Part shown: positions 1 to 11,503 of the stretch, piece by piece
Layout of the letters: each line of letters begins with the position of its first letter
How positions within the stretch are numbered: the stretch's first letter is position 1
Source of the DNA: Macquaria australasica
Lineage: Eukaryota; Chordata; Actinopteri; Centrarchiformes; Percichthyidae
Direction of reading: 5' to 3'
NCBI GenBank assembly: GCA_005408345.1
Contig: SEMN01000272.1
Coordinates: forward strand, 310,001 to 374,000
Length of the DNA: 64,000 nt
Translations under genes and position numbers: made by a program
Notes under the pieces: generated by a model
Database searches by the model: none
Seen by the model: the letters and a program-made list of their open reading frames with translations, nothing else
Told to the model about the DNA's origin: nothing

Positions 1-695
1 AAGTTTAAAACACAAATCTGGATGATATCACACACATGTACAACAAAACAGTCACCCATAGTTCCCATGGGTGACCTTACCATTGGCTGTCACAGACCTC
101 TCTGGTTAAATCTTTAGTCTTCAATGGATCATATGAATAATTAAGACAATATTAATTCAGAAATCAAGTAACTCCCTTTCATAAATGTTGTCAGTGGGCA
201 TTCATGTCATGGGTCAGACTCCCTTTTATTTTTATTTCTCAGCATCAACCTACAAGCTGAATTACTGAACTCTTTTTGTTTACCAGCCCAACAAATACAG
301 GAAAAAGCCCTTTTTTCATCTGATGACATATATCCCCAGCATGCTTCTGTCTCTGGTAGGGCTTTAGATTGAAGTGTTGGACAGCTACCTTCATGGTCTA
401 AATAACTGTGTAATCAAAAGGATATTGTTTACCCTCTCTGCTTCCTTGCCATTTTCAAGATTAGTGCACTTGTGAAAAGCCCACTATAAAACATTCCTCT
501 CTTGATTCAGTCAAAACAGAAGCATGGAACGTAATGACAGTAACAACCTCTGAAAAAGGAGCCATTGTGGAAATTGTTTTCGAGTGACAATTTGTCATCA
601 ATAGGACAAAAGCACTTTGAATTGAGGTCTTCAGTGGCCTGTAACAGCTACCAAAGTGGCAGACAGGAAATAAGTTCCTGTAGCATGTAAATGTA

Positions 696-900
696 TTGTA
701 GGTGGGGTAGGCAGTATTTTTTGGCGTCATTGGGCAAAAATTCCATAATAACCTTTCAACCTTTTGGCTCTGTTTTTGGCCAATCACAAGTAATTTCAGA
801 GAGAGGGCATTCCTATTGGCTGTTCTACAAATGCAGATGCGTGTGCACATCCCTTCAGATAGTGAAAGTCTGATTCAATGGCGGAAAATCCTGTAGAAAG
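696..900 (-). repeat. Dispersed teleost repeat (copy 1, MITE-like)
   Basis: Bases 785-896 are the reverse complement of 4989-5100, with only two mismatches seen over 112 bases. The adjoining part (696-784, with ggtggggtaggcagt and a tggcgtcattgggc word) resembles a non-coding repeat I recall as common in fish genomes, hence the wider limits. It encodes nothing recognisable. Confidence 0.6.
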
Positions 901-1082
901 TCCTGCAACTTGTGATAAATTTCCAAAACCTCCTTTATCTACAGCGGCATATATTACAAAACAAGTCCCAGCTCCACATGCAGCTTCGGGCTCATTATGT
1001 TCGATGCCATGGTGCTCGTATTGACGAGTGGCAAAGAGGCATGATGACCAACAGTGGGGGATAACGTTTGAGGGGGGACAGT

Positions 1083-1113
1083 GGTGTGTGTGTGTGTGTG
1101 TGTGTGTGTGTGG
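1083..1113. repeat. (GT)n microsatellite
   Basis: Uninterrupted GT run of about 29 bases in the transporter intron. Confidence 0.9.
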
Positions 1114-1640
1114 TGTACTAGCCTCTCATCCCACTGTTAGATGGCATGGCAGCTGCCTCTGAAGCCTGGGGCGCTCTGCCCTGCAGTCGCGAAGCACTGG
1201 AGTACTCCTTCTGCTGCCATTTGAACTTGTGGGTTTGGTGGGAGGGGCTTAGCGGAGTGACATTAGGCAGCAGAGAGAGAGGCGGAAGGTTTTGCATAGG
1301 TTTGCACTGGTTTTGCCTACCCCAGCTTTAATGATCCCTGTTTAGGTAGCTAGTTTGTTGTGAAATGATCTTAAATAAAAATTTCCACTGTGCTGCATAA
1401 AAAGTAGAAGTACCACGCCCGCAGTTTCATTGCATTCTTAAAAGTCAGGAGCCAACTCATGTGAACAGTCATCGTTTTACAGCCTAAATGATGATTTTTC
1501 AAATGTCAAAGTTAAATCATTGAGCAATGGCACTTGTTTGTTAATGAAGGCGTAGCACAGTAAGTGTAGCACAGTAAGTTGGGAAAATGTTACTCATTAG
1601 TCAAGACAGGTCAAGTTTACAGCTGAAATTTCACACTTTC

Positions 1641-1700
1641 AGACATTTTATAGAATAACATAAAAAATCTATAATGAAAATAATTGTTAACTGCAGCCCT
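1641..1700. repeat. Partial 'gctgcaac' element (end only)
   Basis: The words attttatag and aatgaaaataattgttaact, then gcagcccta, match the right end of the fuller copies at 44739-45086 and 47769-48099. Only the terminal part is recognisable. Confidence 0.4.
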
Positions 1701-2559
1701 ACATACATACCTAATCCAAACTCACAAATTGGTCTCAGAGGGCTTCTGTACAACATACACTTCTATCTTTAGATCTTCTGTTTGGAAATCACCACAAAAA
1801 AACAAAAAAAACAAAGTTACTAACTGCAATAAAAAAAATTAATTAAGGTTGATTGCACTCTGGATGGTCTATATCATCACTGATTCTTGTAGAAATCTGA
1901 CTAAGCTGAACAATGCTGTCACTTATGTCATACCATAGTCAAATGTATCCTGCAGTAGGATGTGACATTTGCTGCAGTCACACTAATTAAGAAACCAGAA
2001 AGGCTTCCTTCTGAGTTATACCAACATGTTGTACTTGTTTACTGTCTGATAATTCACCTGTTGCTGCTGTTGCCACTGACGACTGAGCTAGATGGCATAA
2101 AACAAAAAACGTTAAGAAAAATGCCCTACTTAACTCTACTTAGCCCATGTGAGGAATTTTGTTAGCCTTTACATTAACCACATGCAGTGTCCCTCAACAC
2201 TTGCTCCACGTACAGTATGTGGAATGAGTGGTGTTATTCAGTTTCAATCGGTTGAATAGCACGCAGAGTAACTTTATCAACCATAATGCTACTGTTGTAC
2301 ATAATGTGCTTTAAAAACTGTCAAGACACAGAATAAACAAACTATCAAAATGACCAAGGCTCTTATTTAGTGCTCAGCTTGTGCACCGATCAATATGTCA
2401 ACTTTCGAGTTCCCTTAGAGAGTCCTAGATAAATATGCTGAGGATCTACAGTACTGTAGCTGCACATGACTTAATCAGCTGTGCATATCGGCCCACCGAC
2501 AAACTTTTCCTTTGCCTCCAACCCGAGTTTTAATGAGGTGAAAATTTATAGGCCCCACA

Positions 2560-2960
2560 GTTTGTCTGGTGCGACCCTGTTCTGAGGTGCTCATTTAATA
2601 GGGTAAATAAGTGCCTCCCTGCACGTCTAACATTCTCCTCCAGAGGGCACAATCGTTATGTCTCCCCTAACTAGTCTGCTTGTTACTGCTCCCCCAAACC
2701 TCCGGGTCAATCCAATTAGGAGGAAGTGAGGTAAGTGGGTGTAATTAGCCTTTTGCTTTGGGTGTTTAATAGTGCTCAGTTCAAACTTGCGTCATTGAAG
2801 TCCTGTACCTGGGCCATAATTAAGCCGTGAATACATAAAAAAAAAAAAGAGGTGACTATGCCAGATGGACTTAATTACTGCTTAGCCAATCAAGGACTGT
2901 CTTAATGAGGGTGATGGTCATTGGCGTACACGCGCCAGATGAGTGCTATCAATCAGATGA
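2560..2960. other. Candidate conserved non-coding element (transporter intron)
   Basis: Unique, repeat-free sequence with a balanced base mix and several developmental-factor-type words (ggtgtaattagcc, ccataattaagcc, ggacttaattactg). The texture is that of vertebrate enhancer-like non-coding DNA. Conservation was not tested, so this is a pattern-based guess. Confidence 0.3.
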
Positions 2961-3794
2961 TACAGCCTGCACTGAGACGGCTGAAACTGATCCAAATGCA
3001 AAGTGACCCCTCTTAGTGTAGTACAGTACATGCACACACACAAACAGCATTTTCATCATTGTTTGTAAGATGGTAATTGGTGTACTTAAGGAGACCTACC
3101 AAGGAAATTGCCCTTTGATAAGATATAGTAGCGTGCTGTGCTACAATAAAGGTGGCTTCCTGTCTGTTAAGTAATGGAGCCCGCCAATCATAGCCAAAGC
3201 TTTCTTGAAGGTTGGAGGGGAAAAAAACTGAATCACGTCAGAAACACTCCTGAGTTTGGTGATAATAAACAAATGGTTAAATCATTTTTTGATGATGCTA
3301 TGAAAAAGAAAAAATATATATCTCTTCCCTTTACTGAATTTGTTGAAAGTTTGATAATTTAGGTGACTTTAAGAACACACTCCTTTTGAAAATGATTCAG
3401 ATATTGAATCACTCTTCCATTGATTCAGTAAGGCTCTAAAATGGTATTAAGGAGGGATTGTAATACAGTGAGATGGACAGGCAGACAGACCGTCATACAT
3501 GCTGAGACAGAGAGATAGCGACACTTGCCCATCGATCCATGTCTGAAGGCAGGGGCGGGGGTCGGGGTTTGGTTGAGTCTCTGAAAACCTGGAGGCTTAA
3601 ATCTGATCTAAACTACATTTGTCACTTTTCTGCAGAATTGGGCTCGATATTTATGGCTCTGAGAATGGGCCTCTCTTCTGATTCGTTTTGGTAGCAGCCG
3701 TCCAAATTGCCTTCCCAGAGATGCAGGGAGAGCCAGGAAGGGTGTAATGGCCCTCTGTCATTTCCGACATGGCTCTTCTCAAATTGGCCCGCGC

Positions 3795-3799
3795 TCACA

Positions 3800-3883
<84 letters not shown>
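3795..3883. repeat. (CA)n microsatellite
   Basis: About 82 bases of nearly pure CA, 215 bases before the SLC16 exon. It creates spurious open frames of alternating His-Thr or Cys-Val on either strand. Likely polymorphic in length. Confidence 0.95.
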
Positions 3884-3884
<1 letters not shown>

Positions 3885-4098
3885 GCCAAATCTGAGTTTG
3901 GTCTTGCTCTTCACCTTCAAACTTGTAAAGTGGTCAAATGAAGATGCTATTCAGTGACACATTGTGTTTTGCTTGTCATGGTGTACAACATTTCCAAGTG
4001 TGTTCTTGTTTATACAGACATAGTGTGGCATAAAATGGGTAGAACTGACACTGGCTCGGTTTGAAATATCACAATTTCTTCTGCCCTTCTCCACACAG

Positions 4099-4376
4099 GG
4101 TTGCTGGTGGACATCTTTGGCGACTACATGTACCTTTTCTTCATGTGTGGCTCAGTGATCGTGACCGGCGGGCTCTTTCTCTTCGTCATGAACATCTACA
4201 ACTACCACATGGTGGAAAAAGAGAAGAGGGCAAAGGATGTAGAGCTGAACCAAAAAACCATAGAGGACCAGGTGAGCGTGTCAGAGGCAGGGATGGAACG
4301 AACTGAGCCTGAGGCTAAAGAGAAGAACAGAGCCCAGAGAGATCCATACCGGGAGAACGCAGAAACACCAAATTGA
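4099..4376 (+). CDS. Monocarboxylate transporter (SLC16/MCT family), last coding exon
   Basis: Proton-linked carriers of lactate, pyruvate and ketone bodies across the plasma membrane form this family (12 helices, major facilitator fold). The exon starts after a cacacag acceptor with two bases that complete a glycine codon, then reads LLVDIFGDYMYLFFMCGS and on to a TGA stop at 4374-4376. About 92 codons are present. Residues 1-8 match the family loop G-x-L-x-D-x-x-G-D-Y before helix 12. Residues about 9-32 are the hydrophobic helix 12. The remaining 55 or so residues are a lysine/glutamate-rich cytoplasmic tail starting NYHMVEKEKRAKD. MCT1 and MCT2 share the D-x-x-G-x-Y pattern, the NYR-LLAKE-like stretch after the helix and, as I recall, a splice at this glycine, so I place it nearest that group. 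I cannot choose a paralogue from one exon. The CDS is partial: upstream exons lie before the window. Confidence 0.85.
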
Positions 4377-4763
4377 ACGTGAATTAAATGTAATTCTCTC
4401 CAGTCAGGTGCTATTACACCACTGCAGAAGAAGAAGGCGCAACAAGATGATGACATTAAAATTGTGCCAGTCAAACCTCAAACAGTGGAAAACAATGTAA
4501 ACCATGTAGTTATTTGAGGAAGGTCACAGTCTTTTCATCGCTCTGATGTTTGCGACTGGTGCTATTTTTAGCCTTTACAGTGTAGTGGATGTCACATGCT
4601 TCATGTACATCAAGATTTATTCCCTAAGTGCGTTTCCACTCAGCTTTTTGGTGGATGGATGGAAACACATTTACAGACTCATTTTTTCCTTCTGTCAGTG
4701 AACAACTGTTTTGACTTTGATTAAGTACAAGACTTAAGAGCCTATAGGCACTACTTTATTTAA

Positions 4764-4890
4764 GCTAAATGCTAACGCCAGCATGCTAACATGCGCACAA
4801 TGACGATGCTAAACAGGTATAATGTTCACCATGTTCACCATCACAGTGTAGTGTGTTAGCATGCTAACATTTGCTAATTAGCACTAGATA
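4764..4890. repeat. 'agcatgctaac' teleost repeat fragment
   Basis: Contains gctaacgccagcatgctaac, then gtgttagcatgctaacattt and ctaattagcacta. This is a word set of a dispersed repeat common in percomorph genomes as I remember it. A fragment resembling the other half of the same family lies at 41092-41336. Confidence 0.55.
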
Positions 4891-4988
4891 CAAAATACTG
4901 CAGAAGCTGACAACTATGTCAAGTATTTTGTAAAAAAAAACCGAACAAACACAAAAAACAAAAAGTATTAACAGCATTAACCTACATG

Positions 4989-5100
4989 CTACAGGATTTT
5001 CTGCCATTGAATCAGACTTTCACTATCTGAAGGGATGTGCACACGCATCTGCATTTGTAGAACAGCCAATAGGAATGCCCTCTCTCTGAAATGACTTGTG
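4989..5100 (+). repeat. Dispersed teleost repeat (copy 2, truncated)
   Basis: Near-identical inverted copy of 785-896. It stops abruptly at 5100, where a separate element with terminal inverted repeats begins, so copy 2 seems to be cut by that insertion or by a deletion accompanying it. Confidence 0.65.
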
Positions 5101-5474
5101 CTTGCAATTATTTTTTTAATGCCGTTATCTCGAGATAACGGGATAATTACACACCTGATTTCAGCCTTCAAGATCACTGTCATGACTGTCGTGGAGGATT
5201 CATAACTGAACAGAGGACTGATCTGAATGTTATCTCTGACAGAAAGACAATGCAATTTCTGCCTGTGTTAGACCTTGACTGAAGTACAGTCTGATGTGTT
5301 GATCAATAATGGGTAGGCCTGTTCCTTGGTCTGACATTTTCAGTTTAACTCAGTTGCCGTCAAGACGTCATCTAAGCATGCTGGCACGGCACTCCTGATC
5401 ACTGATTAACAATAAGAGGAAACGGCCTTTTGTTTTCTCGAGATAACGGCATTAAAAAAAACATTTGCAAGCAC
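5098..5474. mobile_element. Non-autonomous DNA element with ~38-bp terminal inverted repeats
   Basis: The left end reads gtgcttgcaa, a T-run, then aatgccgttatctcgaga. The right end (5435-5474) is its reverse complement: tctcgagataacggcatt, an A-run, then ttgcaagcac. Total length is about 377 bp, with no transposase reading frame, so it is a MITE-like element. The left arm extends to a perfect 18-bp palindrome at 5123-5140. No clear target-site duplication is visible, because the left junction coincides with the end of the truncated repeat at 5100. The superfamily is not assignable by eye. Confidence 0.6.
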
Positions 5475-6406
5475 GGCTGTTCTCGGCTTCCGTATTAACC
5501 TGCTTGCAGGTTAAACCAATTTATGCAGGAGGCCTGGTCCTGACTGGCCAGTGCACACAACAATCACGACTATCCTCTTTTGGCACCTTTATCCCAAACA
5601 GGTGTGGCCCACTGGGCATGCCATTTTCTCTGTACAACAAAATAATCTGAACGCTTGTGAAACTGCACAGTGTGGAGTATGTAGGGTTGAGAGAGTCTTG
5701 ACACGATAGAGAACCTCAGGGGACTGCCATGAGATGTTTGTCACTTGCAGTGTTTACGTAATACAACTGGCAATAGGTGTCGCACATGAAATACTGTAGA
5801 CATGGAAGTGTTACAGGTGTGACTAGATGCTTTATCTGCTCTTTAGTCACTGTTAATTTACTGTAAAATGAAGTCTGTAATGCACATAGTTGAAAAAACC
5901 TTACTGTGATAATTGTGTGATAATTTGCTTTTGATCATTCTCCAATCTGCACCAAAGAATACTGTCTTTTTATTTTTGTCAGTATTTATTTAATTTGAAC
6001 TTTCATGCTGAAATGCACATTATAAGCTATGATGTGTGTTCCACAGTAATGTAATAATTTTGTGTTGACATTTAGCAGGGATCATTTGTTATTTGGGGCG
6101 AGAATGGATTTGCATGCACTGTCAAATGATTTGATGCTGTGTGTATTTGTGAGTGAATGTGCTTGTCGATGAGTGGGAGTGTGTGACAAAAAGAGAATTT
6201 GTATTACAAATAATCCAAAATCTAGTTGTAGGTTTATATGTGAAGGTGATGGCAGCTTTTTGGTTTCTGTGTTCCACAGAATTTAATGAAAGCTTTAGTT
6301 TACTAGTTTGATTATTATAGCTGTATTTCAACTTCTGATATCTTATATGCACATGTGGTATACAGTGTACCATTGATACTATGGATAAAACTATATTGTT
6401 AATTTT

Positions 6407-6412
6407 AATAAA
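6407..6412 (+). terminator. Candidate polyadenylation signal AATAAA
   Basis: Canonical AATAAA in an A/T-rich context with a T-rich stretch about 25-30 bases downstream (6434-6442). It is the first strong signal after the SLC16 stop codon; the earlier ATTAAA at 4455-4460 is the alternative. AATAAA is frequent by chance in such DNA, so the assignment is tentative. Confidence 0.35.
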
Positions 6413-8554
6413 ATTCTTATGTATTTCAGCTTCACTTTTTTTAATATGTATATGTTATGATAGGTTTTTGTCATATAAGGAACTTGTCTTGCACCAAAAA
6501 AGTCAGACCTATTTGTTGTGGGTGATGCTTTTTTTCTGCAGATGAGGAGAATGGATAGTCCAGTCTCATTTCCTCCATCACGTATTGTTGAGTCCAGGAC
6601 AGATGAGAGCAAATTTTTGCATTCCACTTCCAAGCAGCGAGGTAAATGACACTCCGACACAAGAGAAATGGCATCAAATCGAGATCCACTGCTCAGCTTC
6701 TCAATGTTGGTGGCTGTGTCCAATTTTTCACGACAATTAGAAGACTGGGGAACAAGTTTGGAAATGTCAGCAGCTTAAGGGCGTGAGCACCTAATGAAGC
6801 AAGGCCCGGATGTTCCAGGCTAGTGCTCTGAGCTGCATGCAGCCGCACACACATCAGCAAATCAGTGGGCCAATAAATTAGCAATGCACGCGCAAACACA
6901 CATGCACACACATTTTTGCTATCTCCTGTCCCTTTTCTGAGTGTAATGCAAGGTCTTTGGACGTGACAAGGTGGAAAGGTACCCCAGAGACGAGGCGATG
7001 GGCGCTGTGGCCGGAAATCAGTTTATCATTATTATATTTCCTCTCACCTCCTGTTCCCCCTCTGGCCTGCTGACCCTCCTCTACAGCCTGTCCTCCCCAC
7101 AATGTGTGTTCTCTTCATGACCGTTGTCCTCCATGCTCAATGGTAAAAAAGACTTCTGGGTCTCCAGAGGGTCTTGTAGGTGGTCGGGTGACTAGGCAAT
7201 GCTAGTTGAAAAATACGATGAATAACATGCCCTCAGGTAGTTCGATATTCCACTTTATTGTGTAGTAATTTCATAGTAACTGCAATGTGGTTATGCTGTC
7301 AATAAACACATAGGCCTATATGTTTTTCTCCTCTGAGGTTGATATAAGCCGCCTCAGTAGGGAAATTCTCCTTCCCTTTGGCGTTCAGAGACCTTGCAGT
7401 TTGGGTTTCAGTGCCTTGCTAAAGACGCCTCAGTAGGATGGGTGCTTATTGGTTCAAAGGTGTCTGCTGACATTGCTGCAAAATTTAATTTAATTGCAAA
7501 ATGGCTGGAAACACTAAGTGGCATCCATGTCTGCAAAATTCAAAAAGTGAGTTCATAAACAGGAAGAGAAGCTGTGATTGAGTTTCTTACTCATCTCTTA
7601 ATGAGGACTACGATTAGAATGTATCGCGTACTAACTGTAATTGACAGCTCTCAGTTAACTGTCAGTTCTTGTTAAACTAGTAGCCAACTTGGGAGTGCGT
7701 GATTGTAATTGGGTATCACTCTTCATGAAACATCCTGCCTGTGTGCGCCAAACATAGTGCAATTTTGTGTTCATCAGCATCTACCTAAAAAAGAAAATGC
7801 AGCGAGTGAGGACAAGAGACTGGTGTCTGGATGTTGATAATCAGCCCTTCTCCTGACCTTTGGATCTGTGCGAATCTGATCTCGGTTGTTTACAATAGGT
7901 GGCTGACCTGATGAATCTGGAGTGGTCTTACACAAGCGAAGAGTCGGAGACAAGCGGGGAGGAAAGAATGTGCTCCCAGAGGGCTCAAAGAGCACTGGCA
8001 TCTATCAACAGAAGAAATTGAATGGGATGTTTCAGAGCAGCAGAGATTAGATAGACCCAGGGTGTTGAGCAAGCACAGGCTACCAATGTAATGCTTCCCT
8101 CGCCGGAGTGAGATCAAACTTACAGAACACAGTGAAGCAAGGACAAGTGAGCACACGCACACACACACACTGAGCATCCTACAGTGGCCTTTAGGTTTGA
8201 AGTAGAGATGTGATGCTTTGTTATTTGCTCAGTGAGTACACTGAAGGATAATGCTAGATAACACTAGAGATGTGCTATTTCCACATTAGCCACGTCAGGT
8301 ATCATGTGATTCCCATCGGAGTGTTAGTATTAACATCTGAGCAAAAGTTCATCAAAAAGGGCTTACATCAAGCACCGTTTGAAATGTCACAACATGTTCC
8401 TATGAAGAAGGTGATATTTGTTTTCCACAACTAATAAGTTTGATTTACAAGACAGACTCCAAAACTTTGCCTTGAACATAAAGAACACTTTGAACCATCT
8501 AGATCTTTATCTTTCGATTCAAGGATCTAGTTGTTTCAGTTACTTGGTCACACA

Positions 8555-8580
8555 TTATTCATTCATTCATTCATTCATTT
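8555..8580. repeat. (ATTC)n short tandem repeat
   Basis: About six tandem copies of ATTC with an imperfect last unit. Confidence 0.85.
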
Positions 8581-8877
8581 GTTCACAATCAGCCCACCTG
8601 CCCTCTGCAGACCCTTAGAAAACATTGCAATCCCTGATGACATACTGATCATTCAGTTTTCTTCTCTTTAAAGTATTATGTTGTTACACCATGTCCTAGA
8701 TTTTCTGATTTCCATTTGAATATCAAGCAATCCAACATGAATATGTTGAGGCAAGCACGAAACATTAAATGTTTGAATGTGAAGTTGTTGCTGCTCTCTA
8801 TGCTTTAGCCCTAATCTGCCTTCTCTGCTGCCTGCCCCCACCCTGGGACTGCTGATGGGGGCGCTCGTAGCCTTGTT

Positions 8878-9281
8878 AAAGAACAGTCCAACAGTTTGGG
8901 AAATAAGCTTATTTGCTTTTTGCCAACTGCTAGATGAGAAGATTGATATCACTCGCATATTGTTTTTGGTAACTATACCGCTACTGGCTAACGGCTAGGT
9001 TAGCTAAGCTAAGCTAACCACTGGCTGTAGCCACTTAGCTTAGCAGAAAGACTGGAAACACAGGGAAACGGTGAACCTGGCTCTGACCTGTAAAGCCTAT
9101 CATGCGTTAATTACTGAGCTTTAGATTTGCTGGTAGGCAGATAGTTTTACACAGAGCCAGGCTAGCTGTTTCCTTCTGTTTCCAGTCTTAATGCTAACTA
9201 TTCCACTTTTGGAATCTTCTCATCTGTTGTTTGCAAGAAAGCAGATGTGCACATTTTCGAAAACGTTGAACTATTGCTTTA
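8878..9281. mobile_element. Fold-back MITE, copy 1
   Basis: The left end has acagtttgggaaataagc, then tatttgcttt and ctagatgagaagatt. The right end has aatcttctcatctg, then gcaagaaagcagatg and acattttcg, roughly the reverse complement. The centre is rich in gctaagctaagctaac words. The same family is present at 34027-34324. There is no coding capacity. This is a common type of short fish repeat as far as I recall. Confidence 0.6.
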
Positions 9282-10169
9282 AAGGGAAACATTCAAAGTA
9301 TTGTGTATTAAATACAATATTAAGTTTAAAGGTGGTCCTGTAAAGTTTGTAGTTCGCTCTGCGGGGGAGTCGTCAGCTTGAATTGGTGGCTCAGAATAGT
9401 CTTAATGTATCAAAAGCTCCGTAGAACCTATAGCTCAACTGATAAAATATTTTTGAGGAAATACCGATATCAATATTTGGAGTTTAAAAGATCTTATAAC
9501 TATATATGTGCCAATAGTCTTTTTTTTACATAAACAAATAACAAACAAATGATCCTGATACAGATCCCTTAGATTTTTGTGTGTGTGACCCAGATATGTA
9601 GTGAGCGGGACATGTTACATTTGAAAAATCTCTGATGGACAAGATATGTAATGGAGACACTGTTTCTAAATTACCTCAAACCTACTTTGGCATTTCTGTA
9701 CTGCAGTTTCTCGTTACTCATCAGCTGACAATACCAATATGTCTGCGACAAGCTAATATCAGCCGATATCAGCCTGAGCGTTTTATCGGTCTGGTTTTAG
9801 TAGACCAGTAGTTCTACCTCTCAAACCTCTTCTGCACCATAATCCATTTATCTGCTGTTGATTCACATGTTCACTTGTAGCCTTACTCACAGATAAGTTT
9901 TCAGTGGAATAATTCTTTAACTTCCTCAGCCATAAAGGGTTTGTTTTGGGGAACAACTTAGCACCCCTACAACTCCACCTACTGCCAACTTTTCCCTCAC
10001 TGTCTAGTCTTTGTCACAGTGAGAAAAAACAGTCACTTGTTTGAGCGTTAAAGCCGGGATCATGTGAGAGAAGAATGTTTGCATGGGAAAGAGAGACAAA
10101 TGAAAGAGAACCACAAAATGTGGAGGAAACTGGTGCAAAATAAAGAATGAAAGGGCGGGAAAAGGGTTA

Positions 10170-10500
10170 GAGAAAGTAAAAGAGGGGGCGTTTACTACTT
10201 GGGGAGGTATGGCGAACCCCTTTCCATCCATCATCCCTGTCTCTGTCCCATCCACTGAGCAGGAGAGGTAATGAAAGTAATTTAACGTACATCTATAATT
10301 AATATGCTCTCTTTGGGCGATGTGGTTTGGCCGAATGGGTGATGGAGTGTGTTTATTATGTGTGTGTGAGGGAGCTGGCATGACGGGGCACTGGGCCGCT
10401 GACATGGTAATTCACTAGCCATCACTCCAGCAGCGCCGAGGTCAGATTGGTGCAGCTATATGGGGCACCGCCGGCTTCAGCGCTCCCACAGGTACGGATG
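10170..10500. other. Candidate conserved non-coding element
   Basis: Unique sequence with cataattaatatgctct-type words (tctataattaatatgctc) and gacatggtaattcactagcc, and without simple repeats apart from a short GT run at 10360. Enhancer-like by texture only. Confidence 0.3.
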
Positions 10501-11324
10501 GAAAGTGGGTTTTTGTTCTTTCTCGTCTCTTTTTCTTTCCTCCTCTCTGAGTCTCCTGAAGAAAGGGGAGAAAGGAGGCACAGCACGTAGCAGCGCCCCA
10601 GGCCAATGTTCTCCCTCTATGTGTCCTGCTCTTTCTCTCTTTCTTTCTCTTGCCTTCCAGTCCACAACTCCCTCCTCTCCCTTATTCCTCTCTCCGCTCT
10701 CTGGTCGGGTAGTAAACTCCCTTTCTCCCTGTCTGTCTGGCTCCACCACTTTCTCTTTATATCTCCTAAAATCCTCTCCTCCTCCAAGAAAACTCAGTGA
10801 ATGCACTTCAGGAATTCCTTTTTTTCTTTTTTTTAAAAGCAGACTGCTTTGCACAAACACAGTTCAAACCCGACTGCCCTCAGTGCTGTCTCCTTTTGAA
10901 ACTCCCTGCTCTTTGAATACCATCCGTTTGAAGAGAATGCCCTCTGCATTTCTTTTACACAGTCACTCAAGTGCGCTCGCACACTCTCTTGCATTTACAC
11001 ACATACACAAACACACAGGCAAATTAGGCTTATGTAGAAATACGCTTACATTCGCACACTGCCTCGCACCAAAATACACATGCGTGCTCACACACCTACA
11101 TCAAATTCCAGCAGTGTCATTGGTATAGAGAGTGAATTTCTCCTCCACTTTGAACTCATACTCCTTTATTTCATCTCTTTCTCTCTCTCAGGCTCCACTT
11201 ATATGCATGGCCTTACTCCGGCTACTGGCCATTCTCCAGTAAAGGTCCAATTCAGGTTAAACGGCTTACATGCATCTTTTATACCCGACAACTGTGTATT
11301 CTTGTTGTTGCCTTGAATAAAGCA

Positions 11325-11500
11325 GTTAAAGGGTAGGTTCACTCAAATAACACATTTTCCTACCTACCTCCAGCGGTATCGAGCCATTCAGATAGTTCAG
11401 TCAGGGACTGGGACTTGTCTTTCTAGAGACAATGTCACCATTACTCTGGATAATCCAAAGAGCATGCTGTCAACAGGTTTCATAGGGGTTTTGTAGAAAG
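11325..11500. repeat. MITE fragment
   Basis: Begins ttaaagggtaggttcactc, then cacattttcctacctacctc, resembling the end of a dispersed fish element. Sequence like its other end (caatgctgtgagcaccaca) lies at about 11920-11940. A related end, caatgctgtgaggaccacaa, is at 17383-17402. The intervening 11504-11840 looks like a retroelement tail inserted into it. Confidence 0.4.
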
Positions 11501-11503
11501 TTA

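Larger units (their letters stand above)
1..4098 (+). other. Last intron of the SLC16 transporter gene (3' part)
   Basis: The exon starting at 4099 begins inside a glycine codon, so this stretch must be intron. No upstream MCT exon (the large exon holding the middle helices) is visible here, so the intron is at least 4.1 kb. It holds a fish dispersed repeat (696-900), a partial element end (1641-1700), short GT and CA microsatellites and an enhancer-like unique block (2560-2960). The acceptor is a pyrimidine-rich run ending in cacacag at 4098. The boundary is seen in sequence; the absence of other exons rests on finding no MCT-like peptide. Confidence 0.7.
4377..6430 (+). other. Probable 3' UTR of the SLC16 gene
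   Basis: No ORF with protein-like composition follows the TGA. An ATTAAA at 4455-4460 could give a very short UTR. A canonical AATAAA sits at 6407-6412, in AU-rich sequence (5800-6420) with several ATTTA-like words, which fits the end of a long vertebrate 3' UTR. If the long form is used, the UTR carries two repeat insertions: an 'agcatgctaac' fragment (4764-4890) and the nested elements at 4989-5474. The extent is inferred; RNA reads ending near 6425-6440 would confirm it. Confidence 0.4.

Noticed and set aside
3622..3957. Open frames rich in Val-Cys or His-Thr on both strands
   Set aside because: They are translations of the CA microsatellite. The same applies at 21085-21312, 23182-23720, 48959-49231, 52519-52973 and 54564-54791.
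6471..6723. Two overlapping minus-strand frames of 72-110 codons
   Set aside because: Short, in different frames over the same bases, with no recognisable motif.
10460..11128. 222-codon + strand open frame, the longest in the window
   Set aside because: It crosses a pyrimidine-rich tract that suppresses stop codons. The Ser/Leu/Phe-rich peptide is low complexity, has no family match and lacks splice or initiation support.
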